DNA of 64,000 bases from Agrypnia vestita (Eukaryota; Arthropoda; Insecta; Trichoptera; Phryganeidae): assembly GCA_016648135.1 (NCBI GenBank), contig JADDOH010024908.1:96055-160054 (forward strand). Direction: 5' to 3'. The notes below the pieces were generated by a model. That model was not told the DNA's origin. It made no database searches and saw only the letters and a program-made list of their open reading frames with translations. Both the position numbers and the translations under genes were made by a program. This document shows positions 25,250 to 37,800 of the stretch, one piece after another (position 1 is the first letter of the stretch; each line of letters opens with the position of its first letter).

Positions 25250-25540
25250 GGTCGTAAAAATGGTAGGAGAGGAAGCCGAGGAGAGCGAGCCGCGGCCGCC
25301 CGAGCGGTGGCCGCGGCGCTGGGGCGCATGCGCGGCGGCGCGCGCTCTCCGGGGCAGCGGGTCACTCCGCCGAGTTCAGTACTTGGCCAACTTTCGGTCC
25401 GACGCCGGTCCGCGCCGAGCGGGAACAAACAGTATCCGTGCACATTTCACAAAGTGGGAAATAGCGCCCTTTCCGCGCTCCGAAAGCTCGCGTTCACACC
25501 TCGCCGAGACCCGCTTTGTCTCGGTCCAGATCGTAAAGTT
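25250..25540 (+). promoter_or_regulatory. CpG-island promoter with NRF1-type palindrome and initiator
   Basis: The most GC- and CpG-rich stretch noticed in the window. GCGCATGCGC (25324-25333) is the NRF1/Ewg palindrome. 45 bases downstream lies an arthropod initiator TCAGT (25376-25380), with no TATA box seen. If transcription goes rightwards, a first non-coding exon could end at GATC|GTAAAG (25532/25533). The next supported + strand coding exon is at 34768, so this may be that gene's promoter; the link is inference. Open frames through the island reflect composition. Confidence 0.5.
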
Positions 25541-27844
25541 GGCACAAATATGTAAATTGTGGAAATTTTGCGCCCGCTGGCAGATCTTCGCTCCTGTCCC
25601 CGTTTCCCGGTTGACCGTCCATGCCTGTATCGTTGTACTTTTTATTCCCTGACATATATTATTTACACAGTTAAAGCTATTGAATAAGTACGATTCGTTT
25701 CATTTGATCGATGCCTAATGATTTAACCTATTTAAGCCTCGCAGGTGGGTTTATTTTTATTTCTCTCCAGCGTCTGGTTTATCAGCTAGCGAAATTCTTG
25801 CGTTCTTTGCTTGATGTCAGAGTTTGTGCTGTGTGAACTGTATCCGTAAATATGTACGGTTGCTTCGCGATGCGCGGGTTTATGATACTATGTAATAATA
25901 TTTATCCGTTTATCGGTAGATGCCTACTGCCGCTCTTGCTACAGTCATTTGACATTGGAGTGGAAATCCACCGAGCGTGTATTTCATATTAAAGTATAAC
26001 TTATTTATAACCTGGCTGAAGATATAATTATAAGTATTATATTATAGTATATAAAGTGTATGACTCACTCGAATTAATGATATAAAAATGTGTCCCTTCT
26101 TGAATATGGCTTATAAGCAGAGAAATATGCGAATTGAATACGAGTACTTTCGTATTAAGCAAAATCATCTTCTCTAGGACCAATACACAATGATTGTTTG
26201 TTTTTGTGTTACTGTATTATCTTTACATAATACTTATTCATATATTCAATAAGATATTAATAAGATTTCGTTATTATGTGTTACGCAAGAAGTCCGAAAC
26301 CGATTAATCAATTTGTCCAGTTAACGTGAAGATAAAAAAAGGATAAAACTTAGGTATTATAAAAAATGTGATGATTTCTGTTGTCTTGGCAAGAAATGTC
26401 CAATATACATTTTATCGGTGATCAGAGCGACCAAAACAGAAACCAAATAATTGAGCGTGTACGATTTTATTACAGGTATACATCGTTTTGTGGAAAATGC
26501 TTCAGTTGCCGCTATAGTGTATTGTACACACAAACTTTTCAAGTTTTAAATTTGTTTATAATTATTTTATCACGCGCTTACAAAGACCTATCGCAAAAAG
26601 CTTAGCGCATAATGCATTTTAAGCGAAAAATACTTGCATTGATATGTGTTGAATGTTGATCTCTGAATATTTTACATAATAGATGGCTCGATAACACAAA
26701 AACTTATCTGCAAATTGTCGAATTTTCCGGGGAGACTAAAACATTTTTTTTTCAAATTCAGGAATTTATTTTCAGCAAACCAAATTCTAACACATATATT
26801 TACAGCATTTTCTCTTTAAATTGAATGAAAAGTCAAACATGACGTTGTATCACTTCAGCACTTGATGCGTCGTTGTGTTAATTTTTTGCTTTAAATTCAA
26901 GATACCTTTTGATTATTTCACTTCTTACAGTTCTTGGGGGAAAAATTATGTTATGGATACAACAGATTATGCAGAATAAAACTCAAAAACGCATTTTTTG
27001 TAGGTAGGTTTTTGTGTTGTTAAGCTGTCGAAATAAAAATGCATTTCCTGATAAAAAAAATATGTACGACTCTTTAAAACGTTCCGATTTCACGTTTTCA
27101 TTGCATCCATCAACTGGCAAGTTGTCAGCTGCCGGATTAGATTCAAAGTTTTTTAATTGTTTTAAATTTAATTTTAGCGATTTTTATTTTTCTGCATTTG
27201 ATGTAATTGAATAAGGTAGCGTTCCTTTCCATTTTAACCATGATGAATAAAACACTATTTTTGTTTTTTTTTACACTAGTTTACTCTTGATACTCAAACA
27301 AAAATAGTGTTTAATTCATAATTGTTAACATTTTCAGATTGATTTCAAAACATTGTGTTATCTTTAGTAGGCAATATTTTCTAAAAATTTCCGCTAATTA
27401 CGTATGTATGGAAAATTTCAAAATATGCAAAACAATAATATTATATCTCTTTATGTATTACCTATTTAATCCGAGAAATTTTGACCTATTTTACTAAAAA
27501 GTATTGCAGTTCGCACATTCATTTTGCAAATACATGATTCCATTCAATTTCGCCATTCCCCTAGTTCATTATTAAGTCCGTGAGTACAGTGCACCCAAGC
27601 TCCACTTTATTATACTAAGTTGAAATACATATTCTGTTTTTGGACTTAAAATTAAAAAAAGATAGGTATTATATTTAGTAATGAGTATATCATTTTTAGG
27701 AGGTTTTTTCAAACGATTTTCATTGCTTGCCTTTGCATCGTCGTTTACTTACTTATTTATTTTAATCGGGATGCATATACGGAATACATGTCACATCAAT
27801 GTTCTTACTATTTTCAAACTAAGGCAAATGCTATGAAAATATGA

Positions 27845-27912
27845 GTAACTTGCTGGTCTTCTGGAACGATACTCGAACTCCCGACCACTAGGCGAGTGTC
27901 TTAACAACAACA
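27845..27912 (-). repeat. tRNA-derived SINE fragment
   Basis: On the - strand the sequence reads GACACTCGCCTAGTGGTCG, then GGGAGTTCGAGTATCG. This resembles the anticodon and T-arm half of a tRNA with a B-box-like GTTCGAGTA. The T stem is imperfect and no complete cloverleaf forms, so a functional tRNA is unlikely. Confidence 0.5.
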
Positions 27913-28204
27913 GGCACGTAAATTATAATTGCATAATTCCATCATGGTTATTACTAAATATTTCTACTAATTACCAAAATGTTTAATTTTAGTAATAATC
28001 TTGACAATATGTTCGCATTGATAGGTAGGGTTCGCAAACAGCAGGTCCGTTACATTGTTACATGTGAAATGTATTGTTATTATTTTAATTTTCCACTAAA
28101 CTGTGTACACACGTTAAGTTGTTTTGTCACTACTAGTAGTTTCGTTAGAAGCAGTCCACCATCAATCATATCGCACCACAAAGTAATCAGATAATATTTA
28201 TTGT

Positions 28205-28275
28205 TATTTAAATTTTATTTTTTAACAAATAGACCATCAACAGGTCGTTATCGACAGTGACAGATGGTGCTAGAG
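28205..28275 (+). repeat. Short dispersed repeat, mate at 54430
   Basis: TTTATTTTTTAACAAAtAGACCaTCAACAGGT continues to CAGATGGTGCTAGAG. It is diverged but clearly related to 54430-54500 (ATAGATGGTCCTAGAG) in the same orientation. Confidence 0.55.
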
Positions 28276-31073
28276 GAATGCTTGAGAAGTGTTATAAAAT
28301 TAATGAAACGAAGGGTTTATTGCAAAATGCAATCGACAATCGAAAGTGTAGAAAGATCGTTTATATGAAGAAAAACATTATCAGTTTATTTGGAAACAGG
28401 AAAAGAACCGTATTGAGTAGTACATCACAGTCATAAATTCTTGTACAGTCGTGTTTACTCTTTCCATTCAGGAAGATGAGTCCCTGGACCTATTTCACTG
28501 CTTTCTGTCAGGACGTCGTTGAAAATTCCATTACTTTTCCATTGTGGCGGAAACAGCTACACGGGCGGCTTCATTCATACCATTTCTAAGGACTAGGATT
28601 TCTAAGGACCGAGAGGTCTTTCCCTGTGAAAGGAGCTCTACAATTTTCATACCGTTACAAAGTAGTTTCAGCGTGTTCTCATATCGCTTGTATATTTTTT
28701 CTGTGGTATATTTGATAATAACTAACAAACTATTATTAATATTTGATTACATTTTTGAATTATTTATAACGAGACCGACAGAATTAATAATTAATTTGTT
28801 ACAATTTGTTTTTTTTTTCTAAATGACGGTATATCCATATTCCTAAAGTAAATAGAAATTCATAATCTCATTTTCCAAGCATACCTACTCGTACTGCAAT
28901 ATATTTTAGGCATCATTTTTATATGAAAGTTATATAGTTATCGATTATTAGTAATAATATATTTATTTTCTTTCATGCTGATGGAGAGATTAGAGCGCCG
29001 CATTGTTCTATCCTGATACACGACTCGCGCCTCATCCAAATTCATGTATTTTCTCATACATCCCTCATCATTAGTGACACTTCTATGCCGTAATATCTTC
29101 CAGTATACTGTTTACAGCAGCATGCAGTTATAGTTGCAGTACCTAACTAGAATTTATAATAGTACGTATTCAGATTTTTATATATTTTTATATGGCACGC
29201 AATTCCTCACTGTGTAGGCTGATGTCATAATGTAACATCAATTTATTGGTAAACAAGAACAAGATATGTACAGTGCACACAAGCAAAAAAGCTGTAGCTT
29301 ACTAAAGATTCTGGTAAATAAAGATAAACCTGTAACGTGCAAAGCGCCCTTGAAGCCTCTCTTACGCAAAAATGGCGCTATATAAATTAACATAAACGTA
29401 AATATTAAATAATTCTTATCTTATAAAAAGACCACGTAAAATTATAGCCCTTATTACACGGATTAACATATGATTCCGTAACCTAGGGCTAGAGTTTTAA
29501 TGCCGATTAATCGCTTGCTACGTCATGCCTATGCTTCGTTTGCGATCTTAAATTTGCTTGTTTGCGCGCATTCACATTGTCTGTTCTATCCGTATGACGA
29601 TTTTACTGAACCAAACAGTTCCTTTCTTATGCTTTATTATTATCTTCAGTGTACAAATTCATTGCCTTTGGTTCTTACGGTATCCCGGAACCTTCGAAAG
29701 TGATTATCTTGACTCAAAACTCCTTAAAATGATAACTTTTGCTGATTCTCCTGATTAAACTTTTTTTTCGCCGTCTTTTTTAATTTATCGTTTTTCGAGC
29801 ATTCTGTGAAATCGTATTATTTTGATGACTTTTTGGAATAAAAACGATCGGAGACTTATTACCTATATGTTATAGGTGAATTTACTAACAAAAGAAGACG
29901 ATTTTTACTAGAATACACGTAATTTGCTTTGCATGTCTATAACATTGCAGTCACCAAATGCAGCAAATGATAATGGTCTTTTTCAAGGCCGACGTAGATA
30001 TTCATTTGCTGGATGCTGGACATATTTGTTACTCCTTACACACATACACAAGTATGTCATTTAAAAAAAATAAGAATCCCATGTCATTACACGTCACAGA
30101 TTGTGTAATAAAGTTCAAAAGGCAACCGCTTGCAGTTTTCGCGTAGCGTACACCTAGTTAGCGCCGTCGGTAACAGTAGGTATAGTTTAAGTTTGTGCAC
30201 GCTACCGAGATACATATAAGCACCTGACGCCAGAGTGACAGGCGTTGTGCAATGATGATATATGTATAATCGTAAGAAGTGTATTGTGCTCCAATGGGAT
30301 TGCTACCGACTCAGTCTTTTGTGAACTAAATAGCTCGGGACGCCAGTTCAAAGGCCAGTAAATGTTAGACAGAGATTGACAAAATGTCACAACTATAATA
30401 TACAATCATAATAACATAGATTATTTACTTTAAATCACTTCTGTGCGATACATTAACAAACCCTTCTATCGTTAATGAAGCGAAGATTTATTAAATACCT
30501 GCTTCGTTCGTAAATCATCTTTGACATTAAGCCCTTTCAAGCACTCTATTTACTTAACGATATATAAGAAGAAATAGCTTCCGGGTAGTGACCGCTTCGC
30601 GTACTTCCGTAAAACCTATTTTTCAATTTTGTAAATGATTTGAATGTACCTTGACACACAACTCCGACTCCGCCTAGGGTCATTTCGCTAAATAAACTAG
30701 TTTAGGTTTTTACTATTTATTTATTTTGATCTGAACGTAAGTACATCGTGACCTGTGAATGCGTCGATATAAGAGCATTTATAATAAATACAAAAAAATC
30801 TGGCATATTACTCGCATTTGTAGAAAAATATAATATTATATACGAAGGATTGATCTCCATCTCCATCCACGTGTATACGATGTTCTTAATTCTCAAAGAT
30901 GATCCATTCAGATTTTCGAATTGATCCAATGATCCAATCTCGCAAAATATTACGTCAATCTTGAAATGATTTCAATCATTTCTGGTAATTCTAATCGAAA
31001 CTCTTTGAGCACATTTGCATGTTTTCGTATTAATTAATAAGTTAGGTTTTCGAATTAGAATTATCGAACCGAA

Positions 31074-31520
31074 ATGGGAGAAGACCCTTTTCCCTTGACT
31101 GGGTCTCAACCTTCATGGAGCCCCTCACGGGTCCTTCTGACATTGTTTCATCTTTCTCGACATCCTGTGGCTCTCGACCCTGTTACAACGAAGAGCCTGT
31201 CGTGGTCTTGCCTTTCGATCCCTCCACGTTGTCTACCGCCACCATCTCAAGGGCCCGGTACACAATGACCGATGCTGGCCCACTAGCGGCCACTGCCATG
31301 TGTGCGGGGAGCAATGGCGCGGAATGGCGGATAATTGCCGATCTTGGCGCGCAATGGCGAAGTTGCCGGTTTTTCGAGCGCACTTCAAAGGAATCATGGC
31401 GTAGCGTGGCCGGTGGTGTTCACAAAGTGGCCCATTCCCCCAGTGGTTCATCACCGTCCGCTGACAGGGTGTCACGTTAGATCGCCGAAATGTCGTCATT
31501 GTGGAACAATGAAGAGACAT
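31074..31520. other. GC-richer unclassified segment
   Basis: Composition is markedly higher in GC than the flanks, with long open frames on both strands. None contains a recognisable domain, and no splice sites flank it convincingly. It may be a mobile-element fragment. Confidence 0.3.
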
Positions 31521-32825
31521 TCAAGTTTATCAAATTATTATTTTTAATAATAAATAAGACGGAGAAGTCTTCACAGCCTTATTTTTGTAACTTTGCATAT
31601 TCTTATGGTGCGTGTACACAGCACGAGTACTTGCTCTCGCGTGTCTAGATTTGGCGGGGGAGATCGATCATTCTCCTTTGTGCACAAATTACTAAGACAG
31701 CTCGCTCCGCGCTCAACTCTTTACCGTATTTGTATACTCGTGCACGCACACATTATGTCCTTCTAGATGTTGTAAAGCTTTTTTAATTGTAAATTATTGC
31801 GTTCTGGCCCACTTATACGAGACGAGACGATTCAATTCCGAAACAAGTATTTAGCGTCAAACGATATTTTATTTTAAATGTTTTCGTATTTAAAAAATCC
31901 ACTGCGATTTAGGGAATACTAAATAATAGTACTGCGCGCCGTAGTGGATATGACATGGGAAAAGGAAATATAAATTATATTAAAAATAAACAGCGTCATT
32001 CGACACAATTGCATGTAGGAAATAAAACGGTCTATGTGGCCCGCGCAATGGTGAGTGAATGTGATCATCACAATATTTTTTATGTATTTGCGCGCGTAAT
32101 CGTGGCAGCCTCCAGAGATGTACTTATTAAATTTAGATATTCAGTTTTCTCGCCCCGCGTATGGGAGACTTACTGAATTTACTTGACACCTTGAAAAATA
32201 AATGTACCTCTTTTATTTGGCACCGATGGAGCCGGCTAACGAGAAGCATCCTCATTTATACGTGCTCCCCACGACCGCCTCTCTGCTGCTTCATTTGTGA
32301 GCGCAATTAGCTGGCATTGATCTTCATCGTTCATGAATACATGCAGAATTATAATCGTACCAAACTAAAACTTTACTTCTACTCGTTTAAATCGTAACTT
32401 TCCATAAATTACTTGTCGACATGTGTCGGATTGTCTTCGTTTGCGGGGAACTTTTATTTTAACCTTCGGGTACCGGTAGATGGTAGATAGGATCAGGGCC
32501 AGAGCGGGGTGCAGACGGGACCCCAGTCAAATTTGCGTTTTAATAACGTTAAAGGTTTGAAAGTGTTCTGTGATATTAATTACTTGTCGCCATTTTATAA
32601 GAAACCGTAATATTTTGACGTCTCGTAACTTGCGAGCATCCGACTGACAGAAGCTTTGCAATTGAAGTACCTCATTGTATAGAATATTGCAGATTGTCTA
32701 CAGAAAAACGTATTTTTTTGTATTTTTGACTGTCTTCTACACATTATCATTTAAATTTTTTTTGGTGTTACATTCTTTGGGATATCTAAGCCTATAAAAT
32801 TCAATGTCTGTCTGTCTGTTCTCTA

Positions 32826-33050
32826 TACAAATCTACACCACTTGTCCGATCTGACCCAAATTTCGCATACTTATTTACTTATTCTTTAGAATCAGGCGAG
32901 TAACAAAGGCGAAATTTCCCCCTTCCTCCTCCCCATGATATATTTTCCATGCAAATCAGTACCATTCGACCGATCTGACTCAAATTTTGCATTCTTATTA
33001 TTTAGACCCCTGCGGATAACATACGTGGCATCCCCCCCCCCCCCCCCCTT
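32826..33050. repeat. Imperfect ~120-bp direct repeat ending in a poly(C) run
   Basis: The block ACAAATCTACACCACTTGTC / CGATCTGACCCAAATTTCGC returns about 120 bases later as CAAATCAGTACCATTCGACC / CGATCTGACTCAAATTTTGC. It is preceded by a TGTCTGTCTGTTCTC motif and followed by a C17 run near 33032. This looks like part of a dispersed non-autonomous element. Confidence 0.5.
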
Positions 33051-33619
33051 CGGATTTGAAACATTAATTATTTTCACTTATCTGCTTGGTTTTGGTAGTC
33101 AAACCTCAGTTTCATGGTACTTTTTTTTTCCAAACTTTAGATTACTTATTTTTATTTTATTTCTTATTCAATTTTAAAATATTAAAATATATTAAATCAC
33201 CTAACTTTCTGCTGAAGCCCAGCTGGTTTTCATTTACATAAAATGTTTAAAACATATTTTATTTTTACTAGTCTCGACAGCTAACTCATACTCAAATAAA
33301 AATTCATCAAAGCCATAAAATTGAACAAGCGTAGTTATGAAACATTTTGCAAAACAAAGTCAGCTGCATCAAGTTACATTTTTTCAAAGAGCAATGTAAC
33401 AAAATGCCTTCAATCTACTGTTGATATCTGTGTACACATACATTTATTTAATGAAGTTTGCTGACATTTTGAACTATAAAAATACAATAATCATGCTTTA
33501 CAGTAACTTATGGTGGCGTCCATTATAATCTAATTTTTACCCTTATTAGCCTTAAATTAATCCTCTACTATATTTTTTTCTTTCGGGTTATATTGTTTTA
33601 ATACGATTATAATTTATTT

Positions 33620-33860
33620 TTATTTATGTACATACTTCAAAATCGTGATGTTATTAGCAGGTGTATATTTTTAAATTATTATTTTCTTGTTGATATTACA
33701 AATAAAAATACAAATAATACACACAATTACTGGATTTGTCCACTGCGGGATAATTATTTAATTATGATAAATTATAAAAGTCTCACAGAGACAAAGATGT
33801 ATGATAAAAATGTATGGAAATCTTTTTATACGTTGGCCGTTTTTATACGTTTTACTAACT
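33620..33860 (+). repeat. Diverged dispersed repeat, mate near 4370
   Basis: Shares CACAATTACTGGATTTGTCCA and AGTCTCACAG.GAC.AAG with 4390-4460 in the same orientation. Age and class are unknown. Confidence 0.4.
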
Positions 33861-33876
33861 TAAACTATTCGATTTA

Positions 33877-34171
33877 CTCTATTACTCTTTATTTTCACAC
33901 AATATTTAAAAAATTAATTTTCTTTTTAAAAAGACAAAAGTAAAGGAATATTAAGCTTTTTTTAACATTATCCCAAAATATACAATAAATATAAAATAAA
34001 TATAAACAATAAATCGAGTATTTACTCTATTACTCTTTATTTTCACACAATATTTAAAAAATTAATTTTCTTTTTAAAAAGACAAAAGTAAAGGAATATT
34101 ATTAAGCTTTTTTTAACATTATCCCAAAATATACAATAAATATAATATAAATATATACAATAAATCGAGTA
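33877..34171. repeat. Tandem duplication, two ~147-bp units
   Basis: Unit 1 (about 33877-34020) and unit 2 (about 34026-34171) both run from TATTACTCTTTATTTTCACA through TAACATTATCCCAAAATATA to AATAAATCGAGTA. There are only small indels between them, so the duplication is recent. Confidence 0.85.
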
Positions 34172-34767
34172 GTTTAAGATAATAAAATGAAAAATTTTAT
34201 TTTGCAGATTTGATAGTCTAGGGATCGTCGATATATAATGATATGATTTATAGGAAATAGATGTGCAGGTTCAATAACAAGATATTCAGATAACCAGCTA
34301 AGTTAGTCCAATTTTATATCCCGAATACATTAACTTAGTTTGAAAATTCAAATGATTACGAATGGTCTTTAGATTCCTGCATTTGTAACTTATTTTCTTC
34401 TTAAGAATCATACGGCCGTATATTAGTAGCCTAGTAGTATTATTATTTGCAGTATCAATGATAATTATTGCCTATATGTATATACATATATATGTTAATA
34501 CACATTCTAAGAAATTCATAATTGCGTTTATAATATATTATGCATATATGTTATAAACGATTTTATTGTTGACCCTGTATGCGGTGATGACATATTTCTA
34601 GTCAATTGAATTAAATTGATTTATGTTTTAAATTCAGTTTCCTCTTGGATATTATCGGAAAAAGAAAAGGTTTAAGAAAATGGCATTATAATATTAATTG
34701 TGCACACTTGTTCTGGCTGCAAAACGTCAGTGTTGAGAAGGATTCTGTCATATGATAATTGAAAGCA

Positions 34768-34841
34768 ATGGCCAACTCACACGGAGGACTATTATACTAT
34801 GTCATAACAGGACCGAAGGACCAACAGAAACAATCCAACGG
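34768..34841 (+). CDS. CaaX-protein gene, coding exon 1
   Basis: Encodes the first 24 residues plus two bases of a glycine codon. The donor is GG|GTAGGT at 34842. The in-frame stop at 34756-34758 supports this ATG. A 5' UTR acceptor could be AACGTCAG ending near 34731, but it is weak. Confidence 0.75.
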
Positions 34842-37800
34842 GTAGGTAACAATTAAAAATAAGGAATCATTCAATTACTTCATGTTATTAATATTTCATT
34901 GTCTGAACTCATTGGGATTTTTTATTATTCAACTACTGTTATGTTATGTATTTAATACTGTAATTTAAAATGTATTTTTTCTCCTACCGTATTATAGTTA
35001 CTTCAATTTACAACCTTAACATTGCAGAATAATTAAACACGGTCGCCATTTACCTTATGACATCATTATTTTATTGTGGATTATTGTTAATTACCCCATC
35101 TTTACTCTGTTTTACTTTACTCTAGAGCAGTTTTTTGCAAATGGCTTTTCGTGGAACCTAAGGTTTCTAAGGTTGCCACCAAAAAAATATACATTAAAAG
35201 TTAAAAACATTGTGAATACGTTTATATCTATCAGACAATACGCGATTACTGCGGTTCCAGAAATATTAATGCAATTGTCGTCAATTAAACCAGATAATTA
35301 GTAATAAAATTATATTATAGGTACCTTGACTATCCTTTAATTAAGAATGAAACCTTATTACTGTTCAATACAATTTAATAAATGATACATACATTAGAAT
35401 TAAATTTAAATTAATACATAATTAAATTTAAAGTGTAATGTTTCCCCAGTACAGGATGGCTGCATTTATGTAAGGAACGCGAAAGAGGATAAAACATTTA
35501 ATTGTCTTGTAACCTATATAACTAATGGCAATAAATAGGTTTCGATTAAAAGTTCTTTGATATTGATCAAGAAAATTTTTTATCTATGTTTAAGGAGTTC
35601 CGTTACGTCTACAAAATGTAAAAGATTCCGCAACTAAATTTATTTGGGAAACTATGCTCTAAAAGATAATGGTAATCAATTAAATGATATTTTTCCCAAT
35701 ATTAAGTCATCTATTTTCGCTTGTTCACAGCACGGAGAGCGGATGGGATAACCCCTTCAGGCCTGACGGAGACTTGAGTAGAGAAGCAGATGAAATTGTC
35801 TCGCTGATTCGAGGCGGGAAGCCCATAACACCCACACCCAACAGCGCCAATACCCCACTGCTCCCAGCGCTAGATGAGACTGATTGTCAGTTAGCCAACA
35901 ATACTGGAGTGAGTTGTGATTTTCTTTTTTGCCGGTCTCGTTAGTTTATACATCAAATTAAATTCTCTCAATGAAAAATAATTGTGATTATACTCAAATA
36001 AAGGAATATATCAAAGAAAAAACTATGGACATGCTACATGCTGCAGTCAAGTAAGAATTTTGTTTACATTTTTATAAAAATCCCCACTTCAATTTAATAT
36101 CTTTGATATTTTTGTATATGATGATTTGATGGAGATGTTGCTCTCAATTAAGATATTGATACTTACCTGATCACTAACACAAAAGGTACCAAAGTACTGC
36201 AAAGTACCAAAAAAAATCTAAATGGAAATAGGAAAACTGTTATTTGACTTATATTCATTACATGTGCTCAAGACAGATAATGGGCTATCTAAGCCTGCTT
36301 CTGACAAGTGACACGGGAATTACAACTTTGGAGCACTTGCAAACAGCTAATAGATAATTCTGAAACATTTCAGCAAGCTCGCAGCTACATTAGACAGGTC
36401 TTTTGGAGGAAAAGTTAAACTACTATTTAAGTTAAGTAAGTCTCTGCCGAGACTGAGACAAGTTGCCACTTGTATAGAGAAACATAGACTTTAGGCCCAC
36501 CTCCCTATACTGAAATGTATATGCAATACACAAATAATAGCAAACAGGGGGAAATTTACATACTGCCTATTAGAAATAGGCGATGATAACTATACATTCA
36601 TTCGTAAACCCTGTTTTGCAGAAACAAAACCTAGCAAAATCATTTTATGGCGACATTTTCAGCACTGTTGCAACTCAGTATCTCAACGGCAGAAAAAAAG
36701 TGTTGCAACTCACAATTATTTAATATCAGCACAAATGCCCCTTATAATGTAAAACTGAACGGAAGTACTGTAATCGTGCTGCTATGCAATCCGCGCAAGG
36801 GAATTGCAAAGGAAGAAGATTAACATAATAATCACTCATCTAAACGGATCCTTGTGTAAGGGATGAGCCGAACTTGGATACTACTCTCATACCACATCTA
36901 CCACTTATTTCATCCGAAGCAAATATGCCTTTCAAATTCAAAAGAAAACTTCACGTTTCCTCTACATTACCTTTCAATTACCATCAGCAAGTCTCAGATA
37001 CAGAATGCGTTTTCCTAAACCTATACAGTTAGATCCCGGACAACTATATGTTGGACTTCCAAAAGTCAAATCAAGGATGAACACGTTTACAGCAGCATGT
37101 GAAAAATTTTAAACGGATGTAACTGCTAACTAATCATAAAATTTTCAAGACTCAAATTAGTGGAGATGGATTTTTTTATAAATTGACTGTAATTCAGATG
37201 TTTTTCTTTGATAATCTTCAACTCTTAACTGGTTTTGTATTTTTTTTTATTTTATAATTTTCCAAATATATGTTTTCAAAATTTCTTTACACTGTTTTCA
37301 ACCTTTTCAGTATCAATCAATTTCTAAACTTTGTAAAATAATCATAAAATTAAATAAATCTAAATGCTTGTTTAATCTTTTATATCAAAAATTAAATATT
37401 CACAAATTAATGTCTCGTAAAATGATGATTAACATATTGTACAGTGAAAAATAAATTTTCTGCCGACTCTGCATATTTTGCATTTTTTTTGCGTCTTGAA
37501 GGCATACAAGATGAACTGTAGCAAAAATATTGCATGTGACTGTTTAAGAGAGAAGAGCGAATGTTGCACTTTTTGATATCCTGATATCCTGCATTCAATT
37601 TGTTGATGGTTTTTTATAATGGCAGTACACGTACAATATGCCACGTCATATTCAAATCAATTATATTTTACCAAAATATACTTATTTTGATTGATTTCAA
37701 TGCTTCAAATTTTACTCAAGCTATGTACTCTGTCACTAGTGTTTTAAAAGCTTATTATTGTGGGTTTGCCACCATTATTGGAAATGCATAGTGCATAGTT

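Larger units (their letters stand above)
25660..31070. other. No gene recognised; possible long first intron
   Basis: AT-rich DNA. Small repeats inside are listed separately. An inverted pair around 27247-27325 (AAACACTATTTTTG / CAAAAATAGTGTTT) is a minor hairpin. No exon with convincing coding content was found. Confidence 0.4.

Noticed and set aside
25195..25652. Several open frames across the CpG island
   Set aside because: High GC lowers stop frequency in all frames; no domain, no splice or poly(A) context.
27845..27912. Functional tRNA gene
   Set aside because: Only the 3' half looks tRNA-like, the T stem is mismatched, and no acceptor stem closes.
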